Of a DNA stretch of 64,000 bases, positions 26,519 through 34,583 are shown piece after piece (within the stretch, counting starts at the first letter, position 1; each line of letters starts with the position of its first letter). Origin of the DNA: Shewanella subflava (GTDB lineage Bacteria; Pseudomonadota; Gammaproteobacteria; Enterobacterales; Shewanellaceae); NCBI RefSeq assembly GCF_025971955.1, contig NZ_JAPDMX010000030.1, positions 127,752-191,751 of the forward strand, in the 5' to 3' direction. Made by a program: the position numbers and the translations under genes. The notes under the pieces were generated by a model. It saw only the letters and a program-made list of their open reading frames with translations, did not search any database and was not told the DNA's origin.

Positions 26519-27058
26519 TTACTCAGCAAGCTGTAACTCAACGATAATATCATTCATGGATGGTAAATCACTCTCTTGAACCTTCCCGACAAACTTGGCT
26601 TGTAATCGATAGCCATTCGTATTTATCTTTTCCAGAACTTCAGCAGGCACATTAAAATTTGCCTTGAGCGATTTACCTGCCCCAATTCGAACTTGTCTGA
26701 GGGCTTGGGTAAACATCATGGTTTCAGACCATGCCCATATTTTTACACCCGATGGATTTAGCAGCCACAAATCAGCTGTCATGCCAGAATTGAATTGAAT
26801 ATCGACCCCATGTGCAGCTTGGTTTGTCACTGTTAATGACACCGGCATTGATTTAGCATTTTGATAAAATGGCACCACATCTAAATGGCCATTCAATACA
26901 GCTTGACTCATGACTTGCATTGGTTCTCCCGCTGACACCTTAATCGTCTGGTTGCTGTTAGCATCCGTTTTAACATGCTCGGCATTCACATCAGAATTCA
27001 CCGTCCCAGCACAACCAATCAAAACCCATAACGACATTGCGCCAAATATTTTGCGCAT
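26519..27058 (-). CDS. Lipoprotein with BsuPI-type domain
   Basis: The 179-residue product has a signal peptide with lipobox LIGC (Cys16) and, from about residue 60 to 165, an Ig-like domain with VSLTVTN and VKIWAWSETMMFTQALRQVRI, which I recognise as the BsuPI (intracellular proteinase inhibitor) pattern. In Gram-negative species the function of exported BsuPI proteins is unproven. The start overlaps the asmA-family stop by 1 bp, and GGAGGA lies at the end of that gene, so the pair is coupled. Confidence 0.8.
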   Translation of the reverse strand: MRKIFGAMSLWVLIGCAGTVNSDVNAEHVKTDANSNQTIKVSAGEPMQVMSQAVLNGHLDVVPFYQNAKSMPVSLTVTNQAAHGVDIQFNSGMTADLWLLNPSGVKIWAWSETMMFTQALRQVRIGAGKSLKANFNVPAEVLEKINTNGYRLQAKFVGKVQESDLPSMNDIIVELQLAE

Positions 27059-28869
27059 TACAATCCTCCTAATTTCTTAAATAAACTGTCTTTCAATTTA
27101 TCGGTTTCTTTGTTTAATTTACTTTTTAATAATGCTTGCGTATCTAAGCCAAATTGAGGTTCTTGAAAACTACCGGTAATTTTTAACGGAATATCAATAC
27201 CCGATAAAGATGTATTATCTCCGCCCTGACCGGCAAGTGAACCAACCACTTTGGTGATAAGGCTATAATCAATTTGTTGACTGATTATATTGGCGCTACC
27301 TTTACCATCTAAACGAATCAACGGTGAAGCCATCGCCAGATTGGGATTGGTTAAAAAACCATCACGCAGCGTAAAATCGCCTGTTAAGCTGGTAAAATCG
27401 GTTTTTAATTCTTGTTTATCTTCAGCAGATAAATCGCCTGATAACTTCTTTTGCGCACTGCGGATCATTTGCGGAATATTGACGCCATACAAAGAACCAT
27501 CGGCAATCTCAAATTTTCCATTGGCAACCAGTTGCTGTTTTAGCTTAGCGGGAATGAGGCTACTGCCTTGACCTTGAACAGAAAAACTCGCGGTCCCGGA
27601 AAGTAAATCCACTTCAGCAACATCAGTGAGTAATGGTCTAATTTGTACACCCTTGAGGGCGTTATTAAATTGATAGCTGGGAACCTTATTTCGCGCATCA
27701 ATAGTCGCTTTCATATTGATGTTACCCTGATACAACTGCGCTGTTAGCTGTTTTATATCAATAAGCCCTTGTTTAACTGTAGTATTTAGCTGCCAGTTTT
27801 GAGTGCTAAGATTATCAATTTTAATCGATTTAGCCTTTAGACTAACGCTTAGGTCGAGGCCTTTTAATGCGGATAAATCAGGCTCTGTTTCAGCAGGCTG
27901 CTGCGAAGGTTCACTTTTGCTGGCGTTATTTTCTGTGGATTTCGGCAATAAAGCATTTAAATCAATATCAGCAAATTCAGCATTTAGATCGATAACAGGT
28001 ACTTTTTTTGAGTAGTTAACGGTGAGTTTTGCTGAAGCTTGAATGCTATCAATTGCAAGTTGGCTGATAATCAGTTCAATATTTTTCGTGTCTAATGCAA
28101 CTGTAAAATCAGCCAGAATCGATGATTTTACGGTTTTATTGGGTAAATGATTACCTTCAACCACGTTCTGGATTGAGAAATCGCTGATTTGAATCTTATC
28201 AATATTAGTAGAAACGTTTATTTTTCCAGTTCCAGAAGAAGATAAAGCCATATCAGCTAATTCAGCTTCAAATTCGTAGGCCATGTCCGCAAACTTACCT
28301 AGAGAAAACTGACCTAAAGTAAATGACTTGAGAGTAAATTGTTGTTCTGAATTGGTTTGCATATCAATCATATTAATCTGCATATTTGTGATCGAAACAC
28401 CCCCTACTTCAAAGCTTGATAAAGGTATACGGCGCTTATGATTGGCAGCATCTACAGATTGCATTTTTTCGGTTGAGCCTGAAGACAAATCATCAAGGCT
28501 GCTATTACCTTTTTTATCTGTGATCAAATTAAGTGTCAGGCCATCTAAAGTTAAATTATCAATTTTAACTTGCTGACTAAATAACGGCAGTAAAGCAACA
28601 CTGGCAACGGCCTGTTTTACTTGCAGCATCTGTTGTGGTTGAAAATTGTCAGGGTTACTAAACGCAACGGAACCAACGTTGATACCCAGTGTAGGAAAAA
28701 AGCTCCAACTTAAATCCTGATCAATCGTTAACGTTCGTCCCGTGTGTTGTTTAACGGCATCAACAATCTGAGGTTTAAAATCATTAATGTTGAAAAACAC
28801 TGTCAAATAAAGCACCGCGCAAATACCGATAGCGAGTATTGATATCACCAGCCATTTTATTACTTTCAT
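27058..28869 (-). CDS. AsmA family protein
   Basis: AsmA-type proteins are anchored in the inner membrane and have a large periplasmic beta-groove domain implicated in lipid transport to the outer membrane. The protein of about 603 residues has an N-terminal membrane helix (VIKWLVISILAIGICAVLYL), an N-terminal AsmA domain with VDAVKQHTGRTLTI and LSWSFFPTLGINVG, and a C-terminal AsmA_2-like region with SLTGDFTLRDG and LDGKGSANI. Start 28869 has AAGGA seven bases upstream. Confidence 0.9.
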   Translation of the reverse strand: MKVIKWLVISILAIGICAVLYLTVFFNINDFKPQIVDAVKQHTGRTLTIDQDLSWSFFPTLGINVGSVAFSNPDNFQPQQMLQVKQAVASVALLPLFSQQVKIDNLTLDGLTLNLITDKKGNSSLDDLSSGSTEKMQSVDAANHKRRIPLSSFEVGGVSITNMQINMIDMQTNSEQQFTLKSFTLGQFSLGKFADMAYEFEAELADMALSSSGTGKINVSTNIDKIQISDFSIQNVVEGNHLPNKTVKSSILADFTVALDTKNIELIISQLAIDSIQASAKLTVNYSKKVPVIDLNAEFADIDLNALLPKSTENNASKSEPSQQPAETEPDLSALKGLDLSVSLKAKSIKIDNLSTQNWQLNTTVKQGLIDIKQLTAQLYQGNINMKATIDARNKVPSYQFNNALKGVQIRPLLTDVAEVDLLSGTASFSVQGQGSSLIPAKLKQQLVANGKFEIADGSLYGVNIPQMIRSAQKKLSGDLSAEDKQELKTDFTSLTGDFTLRDGFLTNPNLAMASPLIRLDGKGSANIISQQIDYSLITKVVGSLAGQGGDNTSLSGIDIPLKITGSFQEPQFGLDTQALLKSKLNKETDKLKDSLFKKLGGL

Positions 28870-28921
28870 AACCAATCCTTAACTTTAAGCTGTTCAAGAT
28901 ACAGGTAATAAATCATAGTCA

Positions 28922-29404
28922 TTATAGCGCTAATGCGACGTCACTGATTGCAACACCATTTAAGTCAGCATAAATTGTCATGCCATTTTTAATATTGATT
29001 GAATTTATTTCAAGGTCTATACCCGTTTCACCTAGCCCTTTTTTATCGGTTTTAATCGGATTCACTCCCAATGCCTTTACACCAATATTCATGCTATTGA
29101 TTGTTGCAACATCACGAATACAGCCATATATAACAATCCCTTGCCATCCATTATCTACAGCGCTTTGTGCAATCATGTCACCCAATAATGCTCGTCTATT
29201 AGAGCCGCCGCCATCAACAACTAACACTTTACCGTGACCTGGTGTTGCCAAGACATCCTTCACCTTTGAATTATCTTCAAAGCATTTAACGGTGATTATT
29301 TGCCCTGTAAATACAGTATGTTGACCGAATGTTTGCCAGGGTAAGTTAATTAACTGCAATTCTTGCGGGTAGTGATCAAAAAGATCAGGAAGTAAATCAA
29401 GCAT
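28922..29404 (-). CDS. rraA: RraA, regulator of RNase E activity
   Basis: RraA binds RNase E and slows mRNA decay. Starting at the ATG at 29404, which has GGAGG four bases upstream, gives 160 residues, close to E. coli RraA (161). Conserved segments include GHGKVLVVDGGGSNRRALLGD near residue 75 and GIVIYGCIRDV near residue 100. An upstream in-frame start at 29461 would add 19 residues and is unlikely. Confidence 0.93.
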   Translation of the reverse strand: MLDLLPDLFDHYPQELQLINLPWQTFGQHTVFTGQIITVKCFEDNSKVKDVLATPGHGKVLVVDGGGSNRRALLGDMIAQSAVDNGWQGIVIYGCIRDVATINSMNIGVKALGVNPIKTDKKGLGETGIDLEINSINIKNGMTIYADLNGVAISDVALAL

Positions 29405-29628
29405 AATGCCTCCATGCGACATAGAAAAAAGGTTTGAGTTTAAGACTAAAGAAAAAACCATGAATGAACAAGTGCTTATCTTACTCGGGATCTACAGAGG
29501 GGCAAAACTTGATCACAATACAAATCAATAGTTCAAGGGGACTACATAGTAAATTAAGTCACTAATTTAAGTGACTAATTTTTGTTTGTTATTTATACTT
29601 TATTCTTTTATTGATACTTAAATTAGCT

Positions 29629-29943
29629 ATGAAAAACAATTTAGATCTTGCTCGCGTTATTAATGCGTTTGACGAACTTGAATTTGAACAACGCACCACC
29701 ACAAACCTTGAAAATGCCCGTAACAAACCACAAATGCGCACTTATATTCAGTCACTGGATTTTAGTTTGCGTCGTTTAAAAATCTTGCAGGAAACAATAA
29801 ACGAGCTTGTTGAAGACAAACAATCTGAGTTAGTACGCCAAGAAAAAATACAAACCTATAAAACGAAAATCATAAATTTATCACGCCAATATAATCTGAG
29901 TTACCAAGACGTGCTCAATATAATGGCCAAACTGAAACAATAA
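29629..29943 (+). CDS. Small helical protein of unknown function
   Basis: I start at ATG 29629 rather than the in-frame TTG at 29611; neither has a clear ribosome-binding site. The 104-residue product is almost entirely charged helix, with FSLRRLKILQETINELVEDKQ at the centre (likely coiled coil) and a C-terminal motif YNLSYQDVLNIMAKLK that resembles a small helical DNA- or protein-binding module, reminiscent of H-NS-type termini but not close enough to assign. It is a single gene divergent from rraA. Confidence 0.6.
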   Translation: MKNNLDLARVINAFDELEFEQRTTTNLENARNKPQMRTYIQSLDFSLRRLKILQETINELVEDKQSELVRQEKIQTYKTKIINLSRQYNLSYQDVLNIMAKLKQ

Positions 29944-30471
29944 GTCCGTATTTGTTGCACTGTAACTTGGTAATGGACAAATCATCGAGTGTATTGATGT
30001 TTAATGCCCATCGTAATCCATAAGGTACATGCTAGCTGATGAATATACATGATAACGCCGGTAAATTTTATCATGACAACATATCATGAAAATCTGCCTA
30101 GTTATTCTGCATTTATTTTTTGCTTTTCCTGATCACTTATTTACTGTGATTGCTCTATATCTTTGCAATAAAGTATCTTCACAGACAGCCACAGTCTAAT
30201 TCGTCCCCCCCCTTTCAGTATTTCAACACTTCCCTCAAATATCAGCGTTAATTCATAAGGAGTCACATGTGTCACTCCATGCTTGTGCAAAATGGGTCAA
30301 AATGTCCCATATTAGCTTTAATAACGGATCGAGATCATAAAATTAACAACTGACCGTCTTAGCGTTTACATTTGTCTTTTGTGGTTTGATTTAAATCAAG
30401 TTCCACAGCTAAAGACAAACATATAGTGGAATAGATCTTATGCACCCCGACAACAATAAGAAGGTGACGTT
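29944..30471. other. Long leader region of the hydrogenase operon
   Basis: This 528-bp gap carries no supported gene. Near its right end is the FNR-type promoter. It also has a run of eight C (about 30205-30213), and repeated TATCATGA around 30068-30090. The length suggests further regulator sites for the hydrogenase operon. Confidence 0.5.
30386..30427 (+). promoter_or_regulatory. FNR/EtrA-dependent class II promoter of hyaA
   Basis: TTGATTTAAATCAA (30386-30399) is a perfect FNR box. A near-consensus -10, TATAGT, begins at 30422, 29.5 bp from the box centre, placing the box at about -41.5. The inferred start point is near 30434 and the ribosome-binding site AAGAAGGTG precedes the ATG at 30472. 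Confidence 0.82.
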
Positions 30472-31608
30472 ATGGATACTCACGCAGCCCTATATGCACA
30501 AGGCCAGCAGCGTTTAGCTTATTTACGCGCTATTGCGCCAAGGCAATCAGTCAGCCTTGAACAGAAAATGGCTGATAACGGCATTACTCGCCGAGACTTT
30601 ATAAAATGGAGCGCGGCCATGACTGCCATGCTCGCATTACCCCTACCCTTTAGTAACTTGGTCGCAGAAGCTGCTGAACTTGCAGATCGTGTGCCGTTAA
30701 TTTGGCTACACATGGCTGAATGTACTGGTTGTTCTGAATCCTTGATTCGAACCGACTCTCCGAATTTAGACACCCTGATTTTTGACCATATTTCATTGGA
30801 ATACCATGAAACCCTAATGGCTGCATCAGGTTGGCAAGCTGAAGAAAATCTTGAACATGCACTGGCACAATACAAAGGTCGTTATTTATTAGCCGTAGAA
30901 GGAGCAATTCCGACTGCCAACAACGGTGCTTTCTTAACCGTGGGTTGTAAAGGTCATACGGGTCTTCAGATTGTAAAAGATGCCGCAGAAGGTGCTGCCG
31001 CAATCATATCAGTCGGTACCTGCGCGGCTTTTGGTGGTGTCCAAGCGGCATACCCTAATCCTACAGGCGCTAAGGGGGTGCATGAAGTTGTCGATAAAAC
31101 CGTGATTAACTTAGGCGGATGTCCGCCCAGCGAGAAAAATATCGTTGGCACGCTGATGTACTTCATCATGTTTGGTAAGTTACCTGCTCTAGACATGTTT
31201 AACCGCCCTAAATGGGCATATGGCGCTCGAGTACACGATAACTGCGAACGTCGTGGCCGCTTTGATGCCGGTGAATTCGTTGAAACCTTCGGCGACCAAG
31301 GCGCAAAAGATGGCTACTGTTTATATAAAGTGGGTTGCAAAGGTCCATACACATATAACAACTGCCCAACAGAAAGGTTTAATCACCACACTAGTTGGCC
31401 AGTATTAGCAGGTCATGGCTGTATGGGCTGCTCTGAACCTAACTTCTGGGATGATATGGCCGATTTTGAAAAACCACTAGGACGACAACTTCTACATGGT
31501 ATTGATGCCACAGCAGACACAATTGGCGCCGTCATACTCGGTGCAACTGTTGTTGGGATCGGCGCACATGCCGTTGCAAGTGTATTTGCTAAGCCATTGG
31601 AGGATTAA
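30472..31608 (+). CDS. hyaA: Periplasmic [NiFe] hydrogenase small subunit
   Basis: HyaA carries the Fe-S relay of the H2-oxidising enzyme. The 378-residue precursor has a Tat signal (TRRDFIKW near residue 39). Proximal cluster ligands are in CTGCSE near residue 84, GTCAAFGG and GGCPPSEK; distal and medial ligands are in HDNCERRG, GYCLYKVGCKGP, YNNCPTERF and GHGCMGCSEP. A C-terminal helix (DTIGAVILGATVVGIGAHAV) anchors it to the membrane. It lacks the two extra cysteines of oxygen-tolerant enzymes, with G in place of C in CTGC and in AAFGGVQ. hyaB begins 2 bp downstream. Confidence 0.97.
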   Translation: MDTHAALYAQGQQRLAYLRAIAPRQSVSLEQKMADNGITRRDFIKWSAAMTAMLALPLPFSNLVAEAAELADRVPLIWLHMAECTGCSESLIRTDSPNLDTLIFDHISLEYHETLMAASGWQAEENLEHALAQYKGRYLLAVEGAIPTANNGAFLTVGCKGHTGLQIVKDAAEGAAAIISVGTCAAFGGVQAAYPNPTGAKGVHEVVDKTVINLGGCPPSEKNIVGTLMYFIMFGKLPALDMFNRPKWAYGARVHDNCERRGRFDAGEFVETFGDQGAKDGYCLYKVGCKGPYTYNNCPTERFNHHTSWPVLAGHGCMGCSEPNFWDDMADFEKPLGRQLLHGIDATADTIGAVILGATVVGIGAHAVASVFAKPLED

Positions 31609-31610
31609 TC

Positions 31611-33314
31611 ATGAACAAACGCGTAGTTATCGACCCTATCACTCGTATCGAGGGTCACTTACGTATCGAAGTTGAAGTTGATGAGAATAATGTCATCACT
31701 AAGGCTTGGTCATCATCAACATTATGGCGTGGCATAGAAGTTATTCTTAAAGGCCGAACGCCTATGGATGTGGGTTTAATCGTGCAACGAATTTGCGGAG
31801 TCTGTACTTATTCACATTATCGATGTGGTACTGAAGCTGTAGAAAATGCATTAGGTATGACAATCCCTGTAAATGCCAAGTATTTACGTAGTTTGATGCA
31901 GTCGTCATTGTACATGCATGACCACATCGTCCATTTTTATCATTTACATGGATTAGATTGGGTTGATGTTGTCTCAGCACTGGGGGCCGATCCCGCTAAA
32001 GCAGCTCAAGATTCACTGAAGTATACTGACAAACCGATTGCAACGGGCGAAGGCGAACTTCGAGCAGTTCAAGAAAGGGTTAAAGCCTTAGTTGAAACAG
32101 GTAAATTAGGACCATTTGCCAATGCGTATTGGGGTAATGGTACTTATCGTTTTACCCCTGAACAAAATCTAATTGCCCTATCACATTATCTTAAAGCGCT
32201 TGAAGTACAACGGGTAGCGGCTGAGATGTTAGCCATATTTGGTGGTAAATCACCTCACCCACAATCATTAGTTGTAGGGGGGGTTACATCGGTTCGCGAT
32301 ATGTTAAGCCCTGCTCGTCTTCAAGAATGGAAGCAAAAACATGCCATAGTGCAAGACTTCATCGAAAGAGCTTATCAAGCGGATATCGTGATGGCAGCCG
32401 AGGCATTTGGTACGGAAGCAAGTGTATTAGGCGGTGTCAATGTAAAGAGTTTTTTATGTACCAATGACTTCTTAATGGGCGATGGTCAATACCTGTTTGA
32501 ACAGGGCGTTATCATGCACGGCGATCTCGCTAACGTGACTGACATTAATCCAGACTTTATCAAAGAAGATGTTACCCATGCATGGTACCAAGCCGATAGT
32601 GCTCAACACCCTTATGATGGCACAACCGTGCCCGACTATACCGGTTTTGTCGAACGTGAAACGGTTTATGGGAAATTACCGACTCTAGATGGTGATGGCA
32701 AATACTCCTGGGTTAAATCACCTAGATATCAAGATGAACCTGTTGAAGTCGGTCCCCTATCTTGTTTGTTAGTTAACTACGCCAAAGGTAACCCAATTGT
32801 TGTTGATGCGGTTAACGGATTACTTGCCAGAACAGGTTTACCTATTGAAGCCTTATTCACGACATTAGGGCGAACCGCCGCACGTATGCTGCAAACAGTG
32901 CTTGTGGGTCAGGCGAGTTTACACACATTTGATGCTTTGATAACCAATCTTATGAGTGATGAATCAACCTTCATCGCCCCTGAAATTGACTCAAACAAAG
33001 AATATGTTGGCCATGCGATGAATGAAGCGCCCAGAGGCATGTTAAGCCATTGGATACGGATTAAAAATGGCAAAGTAGAAAACTATCAAGCCGTTGTACC
33101 TACCACTTGGAATGCTGGCCCTGTAGATGCTAATGGCAAAATGGGCCCTTACGAAGCTTCATTAATTGGTTTAACACTCGAAGATCCAACCAAACCATTA
33201 GAAGTGATCCGAATTATTCACTCATTTGACCCATGTATGGCGTGTTCGGTGCATGTGATGGATTACAAAAAGCAGACCTTAGGCCAATTTAAAATTGATC
33301 CCAACGGTTTTTAA
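31611..33314 (+). CDS. hyaB: [NiFe] hydrogenase large subunit
   Basis: HyaB holds the NiFe(CN)2CO site. The 567-residue precursor has RICGVC near residue 62 and DPCMACSVH near residue 541 as the two CxxC nickel-binding pairs. The maturation protease should cut after that His, removing a 19-residue tail that ends in PNGF. Length is normal for group 1 uptake enzymes. Confidence 0.98.
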   Translation: MNKRVVIDPITRIEGHLRIEVEVDENNVITKAWSSSTLWRGIEVILKGRTPMDVGLIVQRICGVCTYSHYRCGTEAVENALGMTIPVNAKYLRSLMQSSLYMHDHIVHFYHLHGLDWVDVVSALGADPAKAAQDSLKYTDKPIATGEGELRAVQERVKALVETGKLGPFANAYWGNGTYRFTPEQNLIALSHYLKALEVQRVAAEMLAIFGGKSPHPQSLVVGGVTSVRDMLSPARLQEWKQKHAIVQDFIERAYQADIVMAAEAFGTEASVLGGVNVKSFLCTNDFLMGDGQYLFEQGVIMHGDLANVTDINPDFIKEDVTHAWYQADSAQHPYDGTTVPDYTGFVERETVYGKLPTLDGDGKYSWVKSPRYQDEPVEVGPLSCLLVNYAKGNPIVVDAVNGLLARTGLPIEALFTTLGRTAARMLQTVLVGQASLHTFDALITNLMSDESTFIAPEIDSNKEYVGHAMNEAPRGMLSHWIRIKNGKVENYQAVVPTTWNAGPVDANGKMGPYEASLIGLTLEDPTKPLEVIRIIHSFDPCMACSVHVMDYKKQTLGQFKIDPNGF

Positions 33315-33345
33315 TGTGAGTGAACAGATTCAGGAGGGATGACTT

Positions 33346-34011
33346 ATGCAACATCAAGCAACCCATACCAGGCATTATATTTTTACCCCAGCAATCAGAA
33401 TATTTCACTGGTTAAGGGCGTTATCAATTTTTGTCTTGATTATTACAGGGTTTTACTTAGCTTGGCCGTTTTTAGTCGCACCAAGCTCAAGTGACGTGCT
33501 CGTTCAAGGTTGGCTGCGTTTTGCCCATATTATATTTGGTTTTGCGTTAACTGCGGTCACCTTTGCTCGATTCTATTTGTTCTTTTTCAGTAGACACGAT
33601 ATCGAAAGGCGTTCTTTCAAAGACGTGATGAGTGTCTCTAGCTGGATAAGCCAATTAAAATCATATATTTGGGTCGGCCACCTTAATAAAGCCGGCGTTT
33701 ATGGCCCATTGCAATTTGTGACTTACGTTGCGATTTCCATCGTGGCTTTGTTTATCTGTATCACTGGGCTTGTGTTATATGCCAATGTATATCACCAAGG
33801 TTTAGGCGGAGCATTGTGGGAAATATCGGCTTGGATCACAGCACAGATGGGTGGTTTGGCGTACGTTCGTGTTATACACCATTATTTAATGTGGGCATTT
33901 ATCATCTTTGTGGTGATCCATGTTTATATGGCGGTGTGGTCAGGAATTCGTTTTAAGCATAATTCGGTTGACTCAATCGTATCCGGTTATGATTATCATA
34001 GGGATCATTAA
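33346..34011 (+). CDS. hyaC: Hydrogenase cytochrome b subunit
   Basis: HyaC anchors the enzyme and passes electrons to quinone. The 221-residue protein has four membrane helices and several in-helix His residues (FHWLRALSIF near residue 22, FAHIIFG near residue 60, HHYLMW and IHVYMAVW near residues 178-198) suitable as heme b ligands, as in the Ni/Fe-hydrogenase b-type cytochrome family. AGGAGG precedes the ATG. Confidence 0.95.
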   Translation: MQHQATHTRHYIFTPAIRIFHWLRALSIFVLIITGFYLAWPFLVAPSSSDVLVQGWLRFAHIIFGFALTAVTFARFYLFFFSRHDIERRSFKDVMSVSSWISQLKSYIWVGHLNKAGVYGPLQFVTYVAISIVALFICITGLVLYANVYHQGLGGALWEISAWITAQMGGLAYVRVIHHYLMWAFIIFVVIHVYMAVWSGIRFKHNSVDSIVSGYDYHRDH

Positions 34012-34016
34012 GCGCC

Positions 34017-34583
34017 GTGAAAAAAATACTCATATTGGGTATTGGCAATGTATTGTACGCCGATGAAGGTATCGGCGTACATTTTGTCAATTACATCCAA
34101 GATAAATACCTGTTTAGCCATCCTAGCTATCAGTTAGACATCATTGATGGTGGCACCTTAGCCCAAAGCTTAATTCCCTTAATCAGCCAATATGATCAGC
34201 TCATTGTTGTCGATACCGTAAACAGTCACCATGCTTGTGCCGGTGAGGTATTCTTTTTTGATTTTGATCATGCACCTGCCGAAATAGACTGGCAAGGCAG
34301 TGCGCATGAAGTTGAAATGCTGCAAACATTGACCATGATGGATATGGTTGGCGACCGCCCTGCTACTCAGGTTCTTGGTGTTATTCCTACAGTAATTGAA
34401 CCTATGACCTTGGGACTTACACCTGCGCTTATTCAAGCCATCCCAACGATGGAAAAAACCTTAATCTCCTATTTATCAGCACAAGGTGTGGTTTTTGAAC
34501 AAAAAGCATCAATCCAGATTGAGGATGTGATCCCAGATGCCTACAAACGTGGAGTAAACCATGAAGCACATTATTCAGTTTGA
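34017..34583 (+). CDS. hyaD: Hydrogenase maturation protease
   Basis: HyaD cleaves the C-terminal tail of HyaB after nickel insertion. The GTG start at 34017 gives ILILGIGNVLYADEGIGVHF, with the nickel-binding Glu near residue 17, Asp in VVDTVNS near residue 64 and His in SAHEVEML near residue 95. No strong ribosome-binding site is visible; translation may depend on hyaC. It overlaps the following gene by 23 bp. Confidence 0.93.
   Translation: MKKILILGIGNVLYADEGIGVHFVNYIQDKYLFSHPSYQLDIIDGGTLAQSLIPLISQYDQLIVVDTVNSHHACAGEVFFFDFDHAPAEIDWQGSAHEVEMLQTLTMMDMVGDRPATQVLGVIPTVIEPMTLGLTPALIQAIPTMEKTLISYLSAQGVVFEQKASIQIEDVIPDAYKRGVNHEAHYSV

Noticed and set aside
30519-31196. Leftward open frames inside hyaA
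   Set aside because: They are antisense shadows of a gene with full hydrogenase motifs.
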